Shown one piece after another: positions 35,458 through 47,389 of a stretch of 64,000 bases of DNA (position 1 is the first letter of the stretch; every line of letters begins with the position of its first letter). The notes under the pieces are model-generated. The model saw only the letters and a list, made by a program, of their open reading frames with translations. It was not told the origin of the DNA and did not search any database. The position numbers and the translations under genes were made by a program. The stretch is from Euphorbia lathyris (taxonomy: Eukaryota > Streptophyta > Magnoliopsida > Malpighiales > Euphorbiaceae). The stretch lies in contig NC_088915.1 in NCBI RefSeq assembly GCF_963576675.1, forward strand, positions 86,561,501-86,625,500, in the 5' to 3' direction.

Positions 35458-36135
35458 CAGTAAAACCTCGATAAATGCATATCTTTGGAATCGGAAAAAA
35501 ATATTCATTAAGCGAGATTATTTATTTATCGATAAATGAATAAATTATTCATTTATCGATAAATCAATATTTATTATTTTATAGATAATTTTTCATTGTA
35601 AAATACATACATTGTATCGTCAATAATGAACAATGATGATGATGATGAAGAAATTATCCAATCAATAATAAACAATGATGATGGAAATGATCCAGAGCCA
35701 GATGATAGTTGCATTGTCGCAAATGTATCGTCAAAAAATGTCTTTCAAGCAATGGTCACATCAAAAAAACTACTTGCTACAACATGAGCAAAATATACCA
35801 GAAATTGTGTTTGCACTACAAAAAGTTAAGGATAGTATTCATTTTGGTTTAGGTGGAAAGAAAAAACAATCAACTATAGATGCATTTTTTCAGAAGAAAT
35901 GACTTCTAGTTGATTGATTGAAAGGTTTTGGTCTATATATATATATATATTTCTATGTAATTCAATAATTATTAATTTATATTTTCATTGGGCCCTTAAG
36001 GATTTAAATATTTTTATTACTTAATGCATTTAGCGAGGTTTACTTTAGACCATTGGCCCAAGTCAGGACCGAAAGAATTTATTATATAAACGAGGTTATT
36101 ACTTTATTGAACATTCATTTATCGAGGTTTAACTG
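35458..36135 (+). mobile_element. pogo-like (Tc1/mariner) element, deletion derivative
   Basis: Termini CAGTAAAACCTCGATAAATG and, inverted, CAGTTAAACCTCGATAAATG, with TA on both sides (35456-35457, 36136-36137). This matches pogo/Emigrant-type elements of plants. Near the left end a CATTTATCGATAAAT palindrome is repeated. The remaining 228 bp reading frame resembles a transposase C-terminus. Confidence 0.88.
35675..35902 (+). pseudogene. pogo-like transposase C-terminal remnant with PIP-box-like motif
   Basis: 75 codons, ending IPEIVFALQKVKDSIHFGLG and then KKKQSTIDAFFQKK before the stop. The final phrase resembles the tails of plant pogo-like (Jerky/Tigger-type) transposases. Upstream, an acidic stretch (DDDDEE, NDDGNDPEPDDS) reads in another frame, so a frameshift lies near 35700-35740 and the ATG at 35675 is not the true start. 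The DDE catalytic core is missing. QSTIDAFF fits the PCNA-interacting pattern Q-x-x-I/L/M-x-x-F-F; PCNA binding has been described for Drosophila pogo transposase. That this piece ever bound PCNA is inference. Confidence 0.65.
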
Positions 36136-36137
36136 TA

Positions 36138-36610
36138 TGTGGAAAGTCAGTTCTGATACCAATTATAACTGTTTGATATTATACCATGTATATATACACA
36201 TTTTCCGCTTAGGCCTAAATCAAATAGTTTGATCCTCACGACTTTAAACACGTATACACATGCATCAGAAATCCATCTTACTAGTGTTCTAAAAATCGAT
36301 CAAGAGGAAATTTTCACAACACCGTCCCAATTTCCTCAAATCATGCGACGTAAATCGATTATTTTTGACCATCTGGATGGCCCTTGAATTTTATATTAAT
36401 TTTTTCAATGTTAAATAACCTAAACTAAAAAAAATGCTTAAAACTATCAAATGTTATTTTTGTTAACACATTTTATTATTAATCTTATTTTCGTTAACAT
36501 ATTTTTATATTTTAAAGATATTGATGTAACAAATATTAATATATATTTTTTTGTGCCTTAATCTTTTTACTTTTACATATTTTTCATATTTTAACTATAA
36601 TTATATAATA
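36138..36610. other. non-coding; minus-strand primer-binding-site-like word
   Basis: No gene. On the minus strand TTGGTATCAGAACTGAC (about 36145-36162) resembles a Met-tRNA primer site next to LTR-like sequence, so this may be an LTR-retroelement fragment split by the pogo element. Only one side is recognisable. Confidence 0.35.
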
Positions 36611-37050
36611 GGCAAAAAGCATAATTAAGCCCCTGAACTTTATCTGTTTTAAGGATCAAGCCCCTTATCATTTATTTTTCCATATTTAGCCCTTGATCAT
36701 TGATTCTATTATGGATTAGGCCCTTATTTAACTTTTTTATCGAGTTTGGATTGCATACATCGTAATTCTTTAACTAGGAGAGATAAAAATTAAAAACTAA
36801 AATGAAATTATAGAAATTAATTTTTAGTATATTCTTCCAAACTCGATTTTCTTCTCTCCTATTTTGTGATTTTCAATATAAGAATCGCCAAATCGATCTT
36901 CTCAACTCCTAAATTCGATAAAAAAAAAGTTAAATAAGGGCCTAATCCATAATAGAATCAATGATCAAGGGCTAAATATAGAAAAATAAATGATCAGAGG
37001 CTTGATCCTTAAAACAGATAAAGTTCAGGAGCTTAATTATGCTTTTTGCC
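36611..37050. mobile_element. MITE of the GGCAAAAAGCAT family, well-kept copy
   Basis: GGCAAAAAGCATAATTAAGC at the left and its near-perfect mirror at the right, with arms of about 150 bp. TATATAATA flanks both sides (36602-36610, 37051-37059), a 9 bp target duplication. Confidence 0.92.
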
Positions 37051-37202
37051 TATATAATAATGTATTTATTTTTTAGTGTAATAATGTATTTATTAAAAAA
37101 ATTTTAAAAAATATGAAAATGCACATTCAACAATTAATCTCTTATTAACCCATGATTAATTCCTTATTAATCCTCAATTAATCATCGGCGCACTATTCAC
37201 CC

Positions 37203-37330
37203 GACTAACTCCTAACGTAGTAGGGGCAAGCCTTCCCTGCCAATTTATTTGAAAAGAGGCCGTTCCTAGGACTCGAATCCGTGACCTCTCGGTCATACGA
37301 CAACAACGTTTACCATTACGCCAAGGCTCG
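37203..37330 (-). mobile_element. Au-type SINE, 3'-incomplete
   Basis: On the minus strand: GAGCCTTGGCGTAATGGTAA with the pol III A box (37313-37324), then GAGGTCACGGATTCGAGTCC with the B box (37269-37280), then GGAACGGCCTCTTTTCAAAT and GGCAGGGAAGGCTTGCCCC. This is the body of the Au SINE known across angiosperms. The usual T-rich 3' end is not seen. Confidence 0.8.
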
Positions 37331-37339
37331 TCCTCTTCA

Positions 37340-38043
37340 AAACCAAGTCTTTATTTAAGAAAAACTATATTACTCATTTGTTGATAATGCATGATACCAC
37401 AAGATACATGCTTATAAGTTTTTAAATCACATTATTTTATTTTATTTTTTGAGAAATTTTAAATCACATTATTAATTCATTTTAAGTCAATTACTTACCA
37501 AATAACAATATTTCAATTATGCTAGCTAAGATAGTTGAAAAAAAAAAAACTATGAGTACAACCTTGAGTTTTAATTTTTTTATAAATAAATAAATATATA
37601 ATGTGAAACGTATCAAGAAATAATTGTTTTTTTGTTTCCATAAATATTCAATTTCCAATAGCTGTCAAAACCTAACCCTAGCTAATACCCAAATTTCTAC
37701 GTCATGCAACTAAAGCCACGTGGGGGCTATCCACATAGTCAATCAAAATATCTTAGTCAACCCTCTGTTTTCTTTTTCTTCTATGTTGATCTTTTTCCCT
37801 TTTCTTTATTACTTTCTTTTTTCTCAATCCCTTTCTCTTTGGTGCTTTGAAAATCTTGCATTGTTTAATCAATTGGGTAATTGACATTTTCTATTATTTT
37901 TATTAGGATAAGGTAAGAATATCCACCAATTAAGATTGAGTTGAGTGATTAACAGTTTCAAGTGGTTAAATTAGATTTCGAATTGAAGTCCTATCGTATG
38001 TAAAAAGTTTTAATAAAAAGAGAATCTACCAATAAAAATTTGA
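37340..38043. other. non-coding; promoter-like words
   Basis: No gene. About 37720-37780 has CCACGTGG (G-box core) and AGTCAACC, with a long pyrimidine-rich stretch after it. No coding exon follows before the next element. Confidence 0.3.
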
Positions 38044-38052
38044 CAAAATATA

Positions 38053-39462
38053 AGAAAAATTATAAAATTGGGTTAAATGGGAGACTCGTTTATATATTTA
38101 ATACATTTACTCAACCTACTACATATCTAGACTATTTTTGTGTGACTTTTTCAAAATACCCTCAATATGTTTGTAATTTTACAGCGCGACCGTCTCCCTC
38201 CTGTTTGACTTCGCGAAACGATGCTTTCACGACGTATGTGAAGCTAATGTTTGGTTTAGTTGATGATTTTAATCCGCATATACGAAATCTGGACGTGTTT
38301 TTAAGAGTATTCGTGAAGTGGTATATAATAGAAAAGGCCAAACAACAAGGGGTTATAACATTAAAATCATAACATCATCAAAATTTACAACAAGATTGCC
38401 ACAATAACAACATCAAAATCATAATATTATCAAAATTTACAACAAGATTGCCACAATAAACTCCTAACAAATCACTTCAAAGTGAGCCTGACGAATTTGG
38501 ACGAAAATTTCTCCCTGGACTGGAAGTCCATACTTTTTGGGATGATAAATGGAAGTCCGGACTTTTTGGGATTGACGTTTCCCATGGTGCACACCAAGAT
38601 TGACACAATCTCTCCTAACGAATCATTTTAAAATGAATGTGCCAATCTTGAGGGAAATGTCTCCCTGTACAGGAAGAAAAGTCATCTCCCCTGCACCCCA
38701 GTACGCCGCCTTCCAGAAAGGGATATTATGTATTCAACCACCTTCAAAAAAAATTAATCGTGTTAGGCAGAAAAAATAACGATTTGGCTTAGCGAAATGA
38801 GGATTGGCGAAGCATGCGAATATAAATGTGCAGGGAAGAGGATGATTTTACTTATCGCAAAGTCTGTGAGGTTTGAAACGTGACGATCTACGTCGCATAT
38901 CGATGCTTTCGCGAAGTTTGCGAGTGAAATCATGAACTTTTCTACTCGCAGACTTCGCGAAATAATCGATTCGCTAAGTAGATCGTCACATTTCAGGCTC
39001 TTTCTCATCGCAGATCTTCACGAAATCATCGACTACGCCAAGTGATTTTCTATAAAAACGCAGGAAAAACAATAAATACTTACATAGAATAACGTAGAAT
39101 AACCATTTTTTCGATGGTCATAAGAAGAAAGAAACCAAGGTACAAGAAGGAACAGAAAGATGAAGAACCATGGCTGAAGATGAAGAATCAAGTGATGAAG
39201 AGAGAAAGAAGAGAAATACATTGTGATCTGGAGAAATAGTGCAGATTTCGTGCAATTTAAAGGGAGAGTGGAAGATCAAAGGTCTGGAAATCATTTGTGG
39301 AAGATTAGTGGATTTGCGTGACCGGAAAGGAGAAGGGTGAAGATAAAAGGATAAGGATATTTTAGGAAATTTACACAAAAATAGTCTAGATTAGTAGGTT
39401 GAGTAAATGGGTTAAATATATAAATGGGTCTCCCATTTGATCTAATTTTGTAATTTTTCCCC
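38053..39462. mobile_element. 1.4 kb element with about 120 bp terminal inverted repeats, Mutator-like
   Basis: The left end (GAAAAATTATAAAATTGGGT, ATGGGAGACTCGTTTATATA, TTTACTCAACCTACTACATA) mirrors the right end with some substitutions. CAAAATATA flanks both sides (38044-38052, 39463-39471), the 9 bp duplication of Mutator-type elements. The interior holds repeated blocks (ATCAAAATTTACAACAAGAT twice; AGTCCGGACTTTTTGGGAT twice; repeated TTCGCGAA and CGATTCGC words at 38840-39030) and no convincing gene. It could be a Pack-MULE with unrecognised captured sequence. Confidence 0.82.
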
Positions 39463-39630
39463 CAAAATATATTATATAAAAAGCTAAGATTAGCTAAACA
39501 TTTTTGGAGAAGAACTAATTTCAGTTTCATATAATTTCACTTTCAATATTTATCAAAATAGCGTAATTAAAAGTTTTAACAAAGAAAATTGACACTTTAG
39601 ATTAACTCTAAACTATGAACTCTCAAACTT

Positions 39631-40385
39631 TTTTTTTTTTTTTTTTTTTATAAAATGCCACATATCATTCCATTAATTTAAAAATACAAGTACAGTACGA
39701 AACAAAGAGGAATAAAACTTCCATCCCATACAGGCAAAGATCCACAAAGGGAAGAAAAAGACTACAAAGAGCAATACATAGACTACAAAGAGCAATAAAA
39801 AGACTACCGAAAGCAATAAAACCAGAAAAGATACAAATACAACAAACATAGAAATCATATTCTTCTCATACGTCGAATCTCATTGAAAAACCGTTGTAAT
39901 CCATACTTCATCATTTAAGCTCTTCCGAACGTTCGGATCTGAGTCCTTTCTGTTTGTGCATCCACGCAGATCTATAGATCTACGGACAAGATAAATATTT
40001 TCCGCTCTTGCTAAGACCGAAAAAAGAATAAAAGAAAGAAGTATGGCTCACAAATGTAGATCTGACGGAAAAAGAAGTTTAAGAAGGAATATAGACTTCA
40101 AACTAACAAGAAAGAAAATGTAAATATAAAGCTAAAAACGGAAACTAAAATATAAATGGGAGGAGGAAGAAGGAAGACAAGCTTCCTTCTTCCTCCCCGG
40201 AGTAGATCTGATAGAAGGGATTCAATGGAAAAGAAGACTAGAGAAGAGAAAATTGAAAGGAGGAGCTGCTAAAAGAAAAGAAAATTGGAAAAAGCAGAGA
40301 AGAAAATGGAACCGGAAAAGAGGTGAGGGAGGAGAGAGGAGAAAGGAGAGAGCAAAACTTACATTAGGACTTTCCCCCTACTACT
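39631..40385 (-). mobile_element. retroposon family P, copy 3, 17 bp target duplication
   Basis: A poly-T start at 39631 is the A-tail of a minus-strand insertion. TATGAACTCTCAAACTT stands on both sides (39614-39630, 40386-40402). The body shares ATGCAGATCTATAGATCTAC-type phrases with copies 1 and 2. It holds a GACTACAAAGAGCAATA tandem (39750-39810). The minus frame 39673-39858 is hydrophobic because of that repeat and is not a credible gene. Confidence 0.85.
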
Positions 40386-40402
40386 TATGAACTCTCAAAC
40401 TT

Positions 40403-41602
40403 AAAGACAAATTGTAGAGGTTGAAAGCATGAGATAAAGTTAAGATCTACTATACATCCATCTGATATGTTAATTTATGTTAGTAAAGTCTTTAATTGCG
40501 TCATTCACCATATCCTTACTATTCGTGTTCAAGTGATAGTTCTAATTGTGATGTATGCCCAAGTGAAAAGAAGGAACAACTAGTCATAGAAGTGCCGACG
40601 TCCAACGAACCCGCTTCAATGCTTAAGTTAGCAAGAGTCGAAGGAAGGTTGGAGACAATATGAATATTGGTAACTGTGCTCTTTACGCACCTTTTAAGGG
40701 ATGCTCGCTTTATCTACTTATAGTAGCTTTGAGATGTGGCTGTTGCAAGCTTGGGAATGTGTTCCCTAACGACTCATCAGGTAAGTGATGTCATCCTATT
40801 AGTCCTAAGGTCTTCGGACTGCCATGACGTCAGGTGGTGCATCATGCCATATAGCAGATATTTTGACAAGTGTCACCATCTGATTGCTCCTGAGGCATTC
40901 AGATCGTTATAACGTCAGGAGGTGCACCTTGCCATATAGCGGACGTCCTTACACGATCCAATGACTCACATTCCTTCGTTGTACTAACTCATATTCGAAT
41001 AGTGGCTATTGATCTATGTGGCTCTACCTTATGGCACACTTCCTTTGTATAACCAACTCTTGCAATATTCTAATGGCTCTCCTTCCACTACTGTATTAAT
41101 ATTGGGACAAATGGTGGATATTATAAGTATCTTAAGGATATTTCTTAACTCAAATTTGACGGTTCCAGTGAGTTATCCTAATCTGAATGATGACATTGAT
41201 TCACGTTAAATGATGCTTTTTAGGAATATTCGTGAAGAATATTCCCTAAATATCAATTAATATAGTATAATGTAATTAAGTGTACAAGAAGAGGATTCAT
41301 AAGTTATTAAAGAAGTCTTTAAAAGAAAAAGTTATTAAAGAATTAATTTTTCCTTTTGAATATTATTTAGATAAAATAAATTAGATACATTAAAAATAAA
41401 ATATAGCTGCAATGGAAGACTAAGACGTAATTGAAGAAGAACACATGTGGTGTCTTTAATATTTGAAAGTAGTTCATTCTATTTTCCCATTGTATTCATT
41501 TCAACAAACTTTATATTTTACTAATTAATTATTGTTTTTTCAGTTAACATTTACTATACCATTAATAAATAACAAAACATAAATAATAAAACTAATATTT
41601 TC
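40403..41602. other. non-coding; contains an imperfect direct duplication
   Basis: No gene recognised. About 40800-40870 and 40890-40950 repeat CCTAAGGTCTTCGGACTGCC / CCTGAGGCATTCAGATCGTT followed by GACGTCAGGTGGTGCA / AACGTCAGGAGGTGCA and GCCATATAGC. This looks like LTR debris, but no ends were found. Confidence 0.4.
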
Positions 41603-41619
41603 ATAAATAACTCTTCATT

Positions 41620-42214
41620 TTTTTTTTTGGTAAGAAAGGAAAGGAAAAAAACAAAACCAACAAAAAAACCTACACCGGGATCAGTCTAGGAAGGCTGACT
41701 CCAATCCTATCCTCTAGGAGAGAAGGCAAAAGAAAAGAAGGAGGAACAGATAGGGTAGAAACACCTAACATTCTCCCATGCCCAGCAGCTGCTAAGCGAT
41801 CCGCCACGCGGTTTTGCTCCCTAAAAATATGGGAGAAATTAAGATACTCAAAGGCAGGACGAAGCCTCAAAATAGCTTTGATGAGATTCTGGCTCTTCAG
41901 ACAAACAGCCTGGCTATCTGAAATCCTGTTAATAGCCTCCAGATTATCAGATTCCACTGAGAGCTTTTTAACACCCATGCGAATGGCGAGTTTAATACCT
42001 GACAAGATACCCCAGAGCTCCGCAGAAAAGGAGGAGCCCGTCCCCAAGTTATGGGTAAACCCCGCCATCCAATTGCCACCAGCATCCCGAAGAACTCCTC
42101 CAGCAGCAATTCTGCCATTGCTAAGGCAGGAGCTATCAGTATTCAACTTAGCAAACCCTTCTCTAGGCTTACTCCAGCCAACTAGCAGGATCTCTTTATC
42201 CGGGGAGGGGCGAA
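41620..42214 (-). mobile_element. L1-type LINE copy b, 5'-truncated, 17 bp target duplication
   Basis: The poly-T begins at 41620. ATAAATAACTCTTCATT stands on both sides (41603-41619, 42215-42231). Same family as the copy at 27196, but only the RNase H region was copied. Confidence 0.93.
41670..42212 (-). CDS. LINE RNase H domain, 5'-partial
   Basis: About 180 codons without a stop: LLVGWSKPREGFAKLNTDSS, then SAELWGILSGIKLAIRMGVK, VESDNLEAI, FSHIFREQNRVADRLAAAGH, ending EDRIGVSLPRLIPV. All acidic RNase H positions are present. TDGS has become TDSS next to the first Asp, which may or may not matter. It has no start codon of its own. The open frame in a fragment that cannot be expressed alone means too little time has passed for breaks. 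Confidence 0.85.
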   Translation of the reverse strand, partial: RPSPDKEILLVGWSKPREGFAKLNTDSSCLSNGRIAAGGVLRDAGGNWMAGFTHNLGTGSSFSAELWGILSGIKLAIRMGVKKLSVESDNLEAINRISDSQAVCLKSQNLIKAILRLRPAFEYLNFSHIFREQNRVADRLAAAGHGRMLGVSTLSVPPSFLLPSLLEDRIGVSLPRLIPV

Positions 42215-42472
42215 ATAAATAACTCTTCATTAATTTTGCACATTGAGATCTCAACATAAAACCCTAAAATTATGCTAATAAATTCGCATCTTGCTCATTT
42301 CGGTAATTTATCGTATTTCTTAAAATATACAATGGTGGGATCAGAACAAAATATTTATAAATTAACAGACGCAACATGTTAACCGTTACAAATATTTGCA
42401 ATCAAGAAATATATATGCGACAGAATTAGCATTTAAACATTAATTAATTAGTTGATTCAAAAGTTTTTTGTT

Positions 42473-42913
42473 GGCTTAAAGCATTATTTGGTCCCTGGCT
42501 TATCTAAAATTATGTAATTTGACCTCTGACCTATTATTTGATCACATTTAGCCCTTGATTTATCCCATTTGGTAAAATTTCACCCAATTTTTATGAATAC
42601 TTAACGGAATCGTTATCTTATTGATAATTTGACTCTTGAATTTGAAACGTGATATCTCTTAAAGTTATTTTTCTACATTATGTGGAAATAATTAATTAGA
42701 TTAAAAAAACAAATCCTAAACTAAAATCTATTAAGTTCAAGTATCAAAATATTATTACTTATCAATGAGATAATGATTCGGTTAAGTTTGAATCCAAATT
42801 GGGTGAAATTTTATCAATTTGGAATAGATCAGGTGCAAATATGACCAAATAATAGGTTAAGGGTCAAATAATAAAATTTTGGATAGATCATGGGCCAAAT
42901 AGTGCTTTAAGCC
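42473..42913. mobile_element. MITE of the GGCTTAAAGCA family, copy 2
   Basis: Left GGCTTAAAGCATTATTTGGT and right, inverted, GGCTTAAAGCACTATTTGGC. The arms extend about 90 bp. TTTTTTGTT flanks both sides (42464-42472, 42914-42922). Confidence 0.9.
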
Positions 42914-42922
42914 TTTTTTGTT

Positions 42923-44557
42923 TTATATTTGAAACAAATTCATGTAATTATATGTTTCTTAAAAAAAATCATGTAATATCTGTTTTATTTCTTTTCATTT
43001 TTGGTGAAATGAATTATGAATATCCTTAATTATAAATGGTCCAATAGTCATTAGTCACATACATTTTTTAAATTAAAAAATATATATTTAGTTTCCAAAT
43101 AGTAATTGAGAAATTTAAAAAAAAAAAATCAACAAGGTAGCAATAATATAGACTGAAAGTTTTGACCAAATAAATTTGAATAACCAAAAATATATATGGA
43201 AAAAAAAAGGAAGTTTTGCAGAAGAAATAATTTTTTTGGAGTTGAATTAAAAATAAGAAAAAAAAAAACCCATGTGTGCTCAAACTTTATTGTAATTAAT
43301 ATAGTCTGGATAATTTTTAAAAAAAGTTACTATACACTATTTTTGCTCAAAAGGAAAGTATGGAGGTCGTCGGTGATTAATTAATTTTTAGACTTTAATT
43401 ATTTATTTTCTTTTTTCTTCATTTATGTCAACTAAACTTTATCAAATTCTTTATTATTGAGAATAGTGAAAATATTTAATTATATATCTATCTTGTAAAA
43501 AGCGTCAGCGTTAGTTGGGCGATAGGGTTCTCGAGGATTAATCGAATTTGTATTTTTTATTTGTTAATCAATAAATTATTATATAAATTTAATTAAAATA
43601 TGTATTATACTATCTAAAAATTATTTAATATAAAAAACATGTATATTTGTAATATATATCTTTAAAAATATAAAAACATCAGCGTTTCAACAACAATATC
43701 ATTGAACCAATTCAAAATAAATAAATTCATAATAAAAATCTTTTTGTTCATCATCGCTTAGTACAAGTAGTTAAAAATCTTTTATAGAGTCCAAAAAACG
43801 CCTAGATTAACTAATCGAAGAAAATTGGGATGGATTCTCGATTTTGAGCGTCTAAACAGAATTTACACGATCAGGACGGTATTGGTTTTGAACAGTGATA
43901 TATAGATGTTAGAAAAGAAAATAGAAGAAAAAGGAAAAGTGGTAACTTCCTTCCCTATTTTCTTCTTTTCAAACCTTGGGCGCCCTAGGTTTAAAGAAAA
44001 CCCTAATTTCAAGATATAAGACATTCTATTTCCACTTTCAATTATACTGAAAATTACAAAAATTATATTGCAAATTAATTGCACAAAAAAATATAAAAAT
44101 AAATCTTCTGTATCGCTACTAAATCTCATGAAGATGAAGAGATAATATAATAAGGTTGTGAAAAATGTTAGATGCTAATTGATGGATAGGTTTCTTAAAA
44201 TTTTCTCGATAATTATAATTGGAAATAGAGATTAATCAAATTTTTATTTTCTTATTTTTAATAAACAATTTATTATACACTTGTATTAAATTATGTATCA
44301 TGGTATCTAAGGATAAAAAAATTACTTATATTTATTTATAATATATATATCTTTAAAAATAGGCATACAATGATATTTCAATAATAATATCATTGAAACA
44401 ACTCAAACTAATAAATGTAATGTCTATAAGTAATATAATTTTATAACAAAAACTACAAAACAATGTCTTTAAAATCTTAAATCATATCATGAAAATAAGT
44501 GAAGAACGCAACTAAACAAAAAAAAATCTAAAAATAATAAACACAAATAAAACAATC
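42923..44557. other. non-coding; about 700 bp-spaced diverged duplication
   Basis: No gene. 43540-43740 resembles 44230-44425 (ATAAATTTAATTAAAATATG / TTGTATTAAATTATGTATCA; TATATCTTTAAAAATA; CAACAATATCATTGAACCAA / AATAATATCATTGAAACAAC). The minus-strand frame 43863-44129 lacks a domain. Confidence 0.4.
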
Positions 44558-44565
44558 ACACGGAA

Positions 44566-44798
44566 CAGGGTCGGTCCTGACAATTTAGGGGCCCTAGGTA
44601 AAATAAGTAATAAGGACCCATTTAACAATAATAAAATTTATACATAACAAAATAGGCATTTTAATTTTTTTATCAATTGGGGTTCGGAAAGAAATAGACC
44701 TTTCTATACTAATTTTATCACTATTTATATTAAAAAAAATTAAATTTCATATATACATATAAAGGCAAAAAAAAAAATTTGGGCCACCTCCGGCCCTG
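44566..44798. mobile_element. small hAT MITE, 233 bp, 8 bp target duplication
   Basis: Left CAGGGTCGGTCCTGACAATT and right, inverted, CAGGGCCGGAGGTGGCCC. Flanks ACACGGAA (44558-44565) and ACATGGAA (44799-44806) differ at one base. The termini match the larger hAT element at 46691-48561. Confidence 0.8.
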
Positions 44799-44806
44799 AC
44801 ATGGAA

Positions 44807-46368
44807 ATATTTAAAAAGTGAATTATAATAAATAAACAATAAAATAATTCAAAAAAAATAATAAAATAATAATAGTAATAGCGGTTTTTGTTTCGATCAC
44901 CGTATAGGCACTATCCAAGCCGTCCAGCCGCTTTAGACGGTCAAAAAGTGCCTAAAGGGTAAAAAAAAAATGCTTAAAATGACTGATCGGACAAAAAAAA
45001 TTGAAATCAATTTTTAATGGATGTTTGTTTACTTCATTTCTACCTCATGTTTGTATTTTCATGTTAAAAATGAGTGTTTTAGGTTTTTGGTTAGAAGCCG
45101 TTGTTTACATTTTTATACAGGAAAAGTTGCTTTTTTTACAAAAACACAGTAACAACAACAGTAAATAATAGGTAACCCAAACAGACTCTCAATCTTAAAC
45201 TCCTCAGTGGGAACTAGGTGGTCCAAACCGCATTTTTCTTGAAGTTTAGGTAACCCTAATATATTAGTAGCATATGTGTGTACAATTATCACCAACCTAA
45301 TTGAAATTTTAATGCTGTTTTCCATTGATTTACGTATCTTCTTCAATTCAGCTATTCTTTTGGGGGCTTTTTCTAGCTCACGCACGTGTTAATTAGTTTG
45401 CACATTGTTTAGATTATTACTATGTGGTTTCCAAAGTTTTAATTAGTTTAGAATGCCGTACACAATTAATCAACTAAACTAAACACAAACCTTGCTTAAT
45501 TTGCTGCCGCCATTTGAGGCATTGACTCTGTTTGGTAAAAAGCGTTTTGAGATAAAAAGAGTGGTTTTGACCAACTTTAACGGTTTGACCACTGAAACCG
45601 CTGATTGGAGTGTTTGGTGGAGAGAGGTTTGGGATGAAAACGCTAATTTAGAAAAAGCTCCTTTTAGGAACTTTTTCAATTAGCGTTTTGCAATATTAAA
45701 ATTAATGGACTTCTTTAACCTTAATTATTTTATATATATATTTATGTATTAAAAAAAGAAATGCCCTTATTCGTCTTTTTGCGCAAACCGCTATTATCAA
45801 TCAGTTAATTTTTACCAAACAGGTCTACACAAACAGCTAGTCAAATCAGTTAACAGCTAACAACTAATGTAATCAGCTAACAGCTAATTCCCAAACAGGG
45901 CCATTATGATCATAAAACAAGGTGGGATTATCCATGCCTAATTGGGACCAACACGAGCTAAATGCTATACTTACTTTATTTTTTTTGCAAAGTAAATGTT
46001 AGCACAATACCAACAAATTTCTAACAAATTTGGATTCTATATATAAAACTGTGTAATTTTAGCACTAACGTTTAGTTTCACATGAGCAGGGAAGGAGCCG
46101 GCCAAGAGCCTCGGGGGCTAAAGCCCCCGGCCACCGGTTCCGCCTTTGAGTATAGTTAGTTTCATCTCTTGTAATCCCCTAATATTGATTTATATTTACT
46201 CTATGAAGTATACTTCGATCATTTACGGTGGTTGAGTTTATTTAAGAGATTTGTTTTCAGGTAAGAGGTTATGGGTCCAAACTCTACTAAATTCATTTTC
46301 TTTTACGAAGTTTTATTTTTCCAAACGGACTCTTTATTTTAATAACACTTTTAAACTGATTTTTATTA
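44807..46368. other. non-coding; includes a probable hAT-like MITE at 45520-45903
   Basis: No gene. 45529 CTCTGTTTGGTAAAAAGCG and, inverted from 45903, GGCCCTGTTTGGGAATTAGC look like the two ends of a MITE; its flanks do not clearly match. 45031-45195 may be another. 46085-46150 is an unusually GC-rich patch with GGGGGCTAAAGCCCCCGG, a perfect short palindrome. Confidence 0.45.
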
Positions 46369-47389
46369 GGGTAAATAATTTATTACTCCATGGGTTTATG
46401 CATATTACACTAGTTAGTCCCTCTGTTTTTAGAAACACACTATAACATCCTTGATAGTCCCTCCATCCATAAATTTTATAAAAAATGACAAATTTGCCCT
46501 TCTACCAAACTTTCTTATATGTTTAATTAAGTTTTATCTTTTTTTTTGTAGAAAAGGAAGAGAAAGGAAAGCAAAACAAGCAACTACACCGAGATTAGCC
46601 TAGGAAAGCTAACCCCAATCCTATCCTCTAAAAGAAGAGGAGAAACAGCAATATGGGGAACGGTAAGGGTAGAAACACCTAACACCCCCTCAGGGCCGTT
46701 CCTGACCTTTTAGAGGCCCGGGGCGAGATGATAATTTGGGCCCTCTATATATATACATTCTACTTTTTTTTAAGCTGTAGGTCAGATGATTTTTTATTAT
46801 TATTACAAAGGATAAGATACAAATTCAGTCATATTGTTATTAGGAGAGAGCAATCAGCGTTAATGCATAAAATAGTGCAATTTTAAACCTAACATTTATC
46901 AATTGGTATAGTTTCGAGCTTAATTGATAAAAATGAGGTTTTTTATATGTAATTTCTTATTCTATCCTCGCTCCAACCTCCACTGTTCTGGTCACTCAAT
47001 ATGGTTTGAAGTTGCACATTTCATGTTAATGAAAAGAACTCATTTTTAATCAACTAGGCTTGAAATTGCACCAACTCGTAAAGGTTATTTAAAATTGCAA
47101 TATTTTCTACATAAAAGCTAAATTGGTAGTTCAATAGTAGCAAGTATACTAACTAGAATTATTTATGTACTAAAATAACAAGTATTTATGTCATGTAAAA
47201 TTGAAAAAGTAAATAAATATAGGCAAAAAGTATAATTAAACTCCGAACTTTGGCTGTTTTAAGGATTAAGCTCCTGAATTATTTTTTCACATTGTGCCTT
47301 TTATCATTGATTTTGTTATGGATTTGGCCCTTGTTTAACTTTTCCGTCGAGTTTAGGAGATGAGAAGATCCATTTGACGATTCTAAAGC

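Noticed and set aside
38040..38372. 110-codon frame at the left end of the long-TIR element
   Set aside because: It begins in the inverted repeat and its mirror gives a similar frame on the other strand (39291-39530); no domain.
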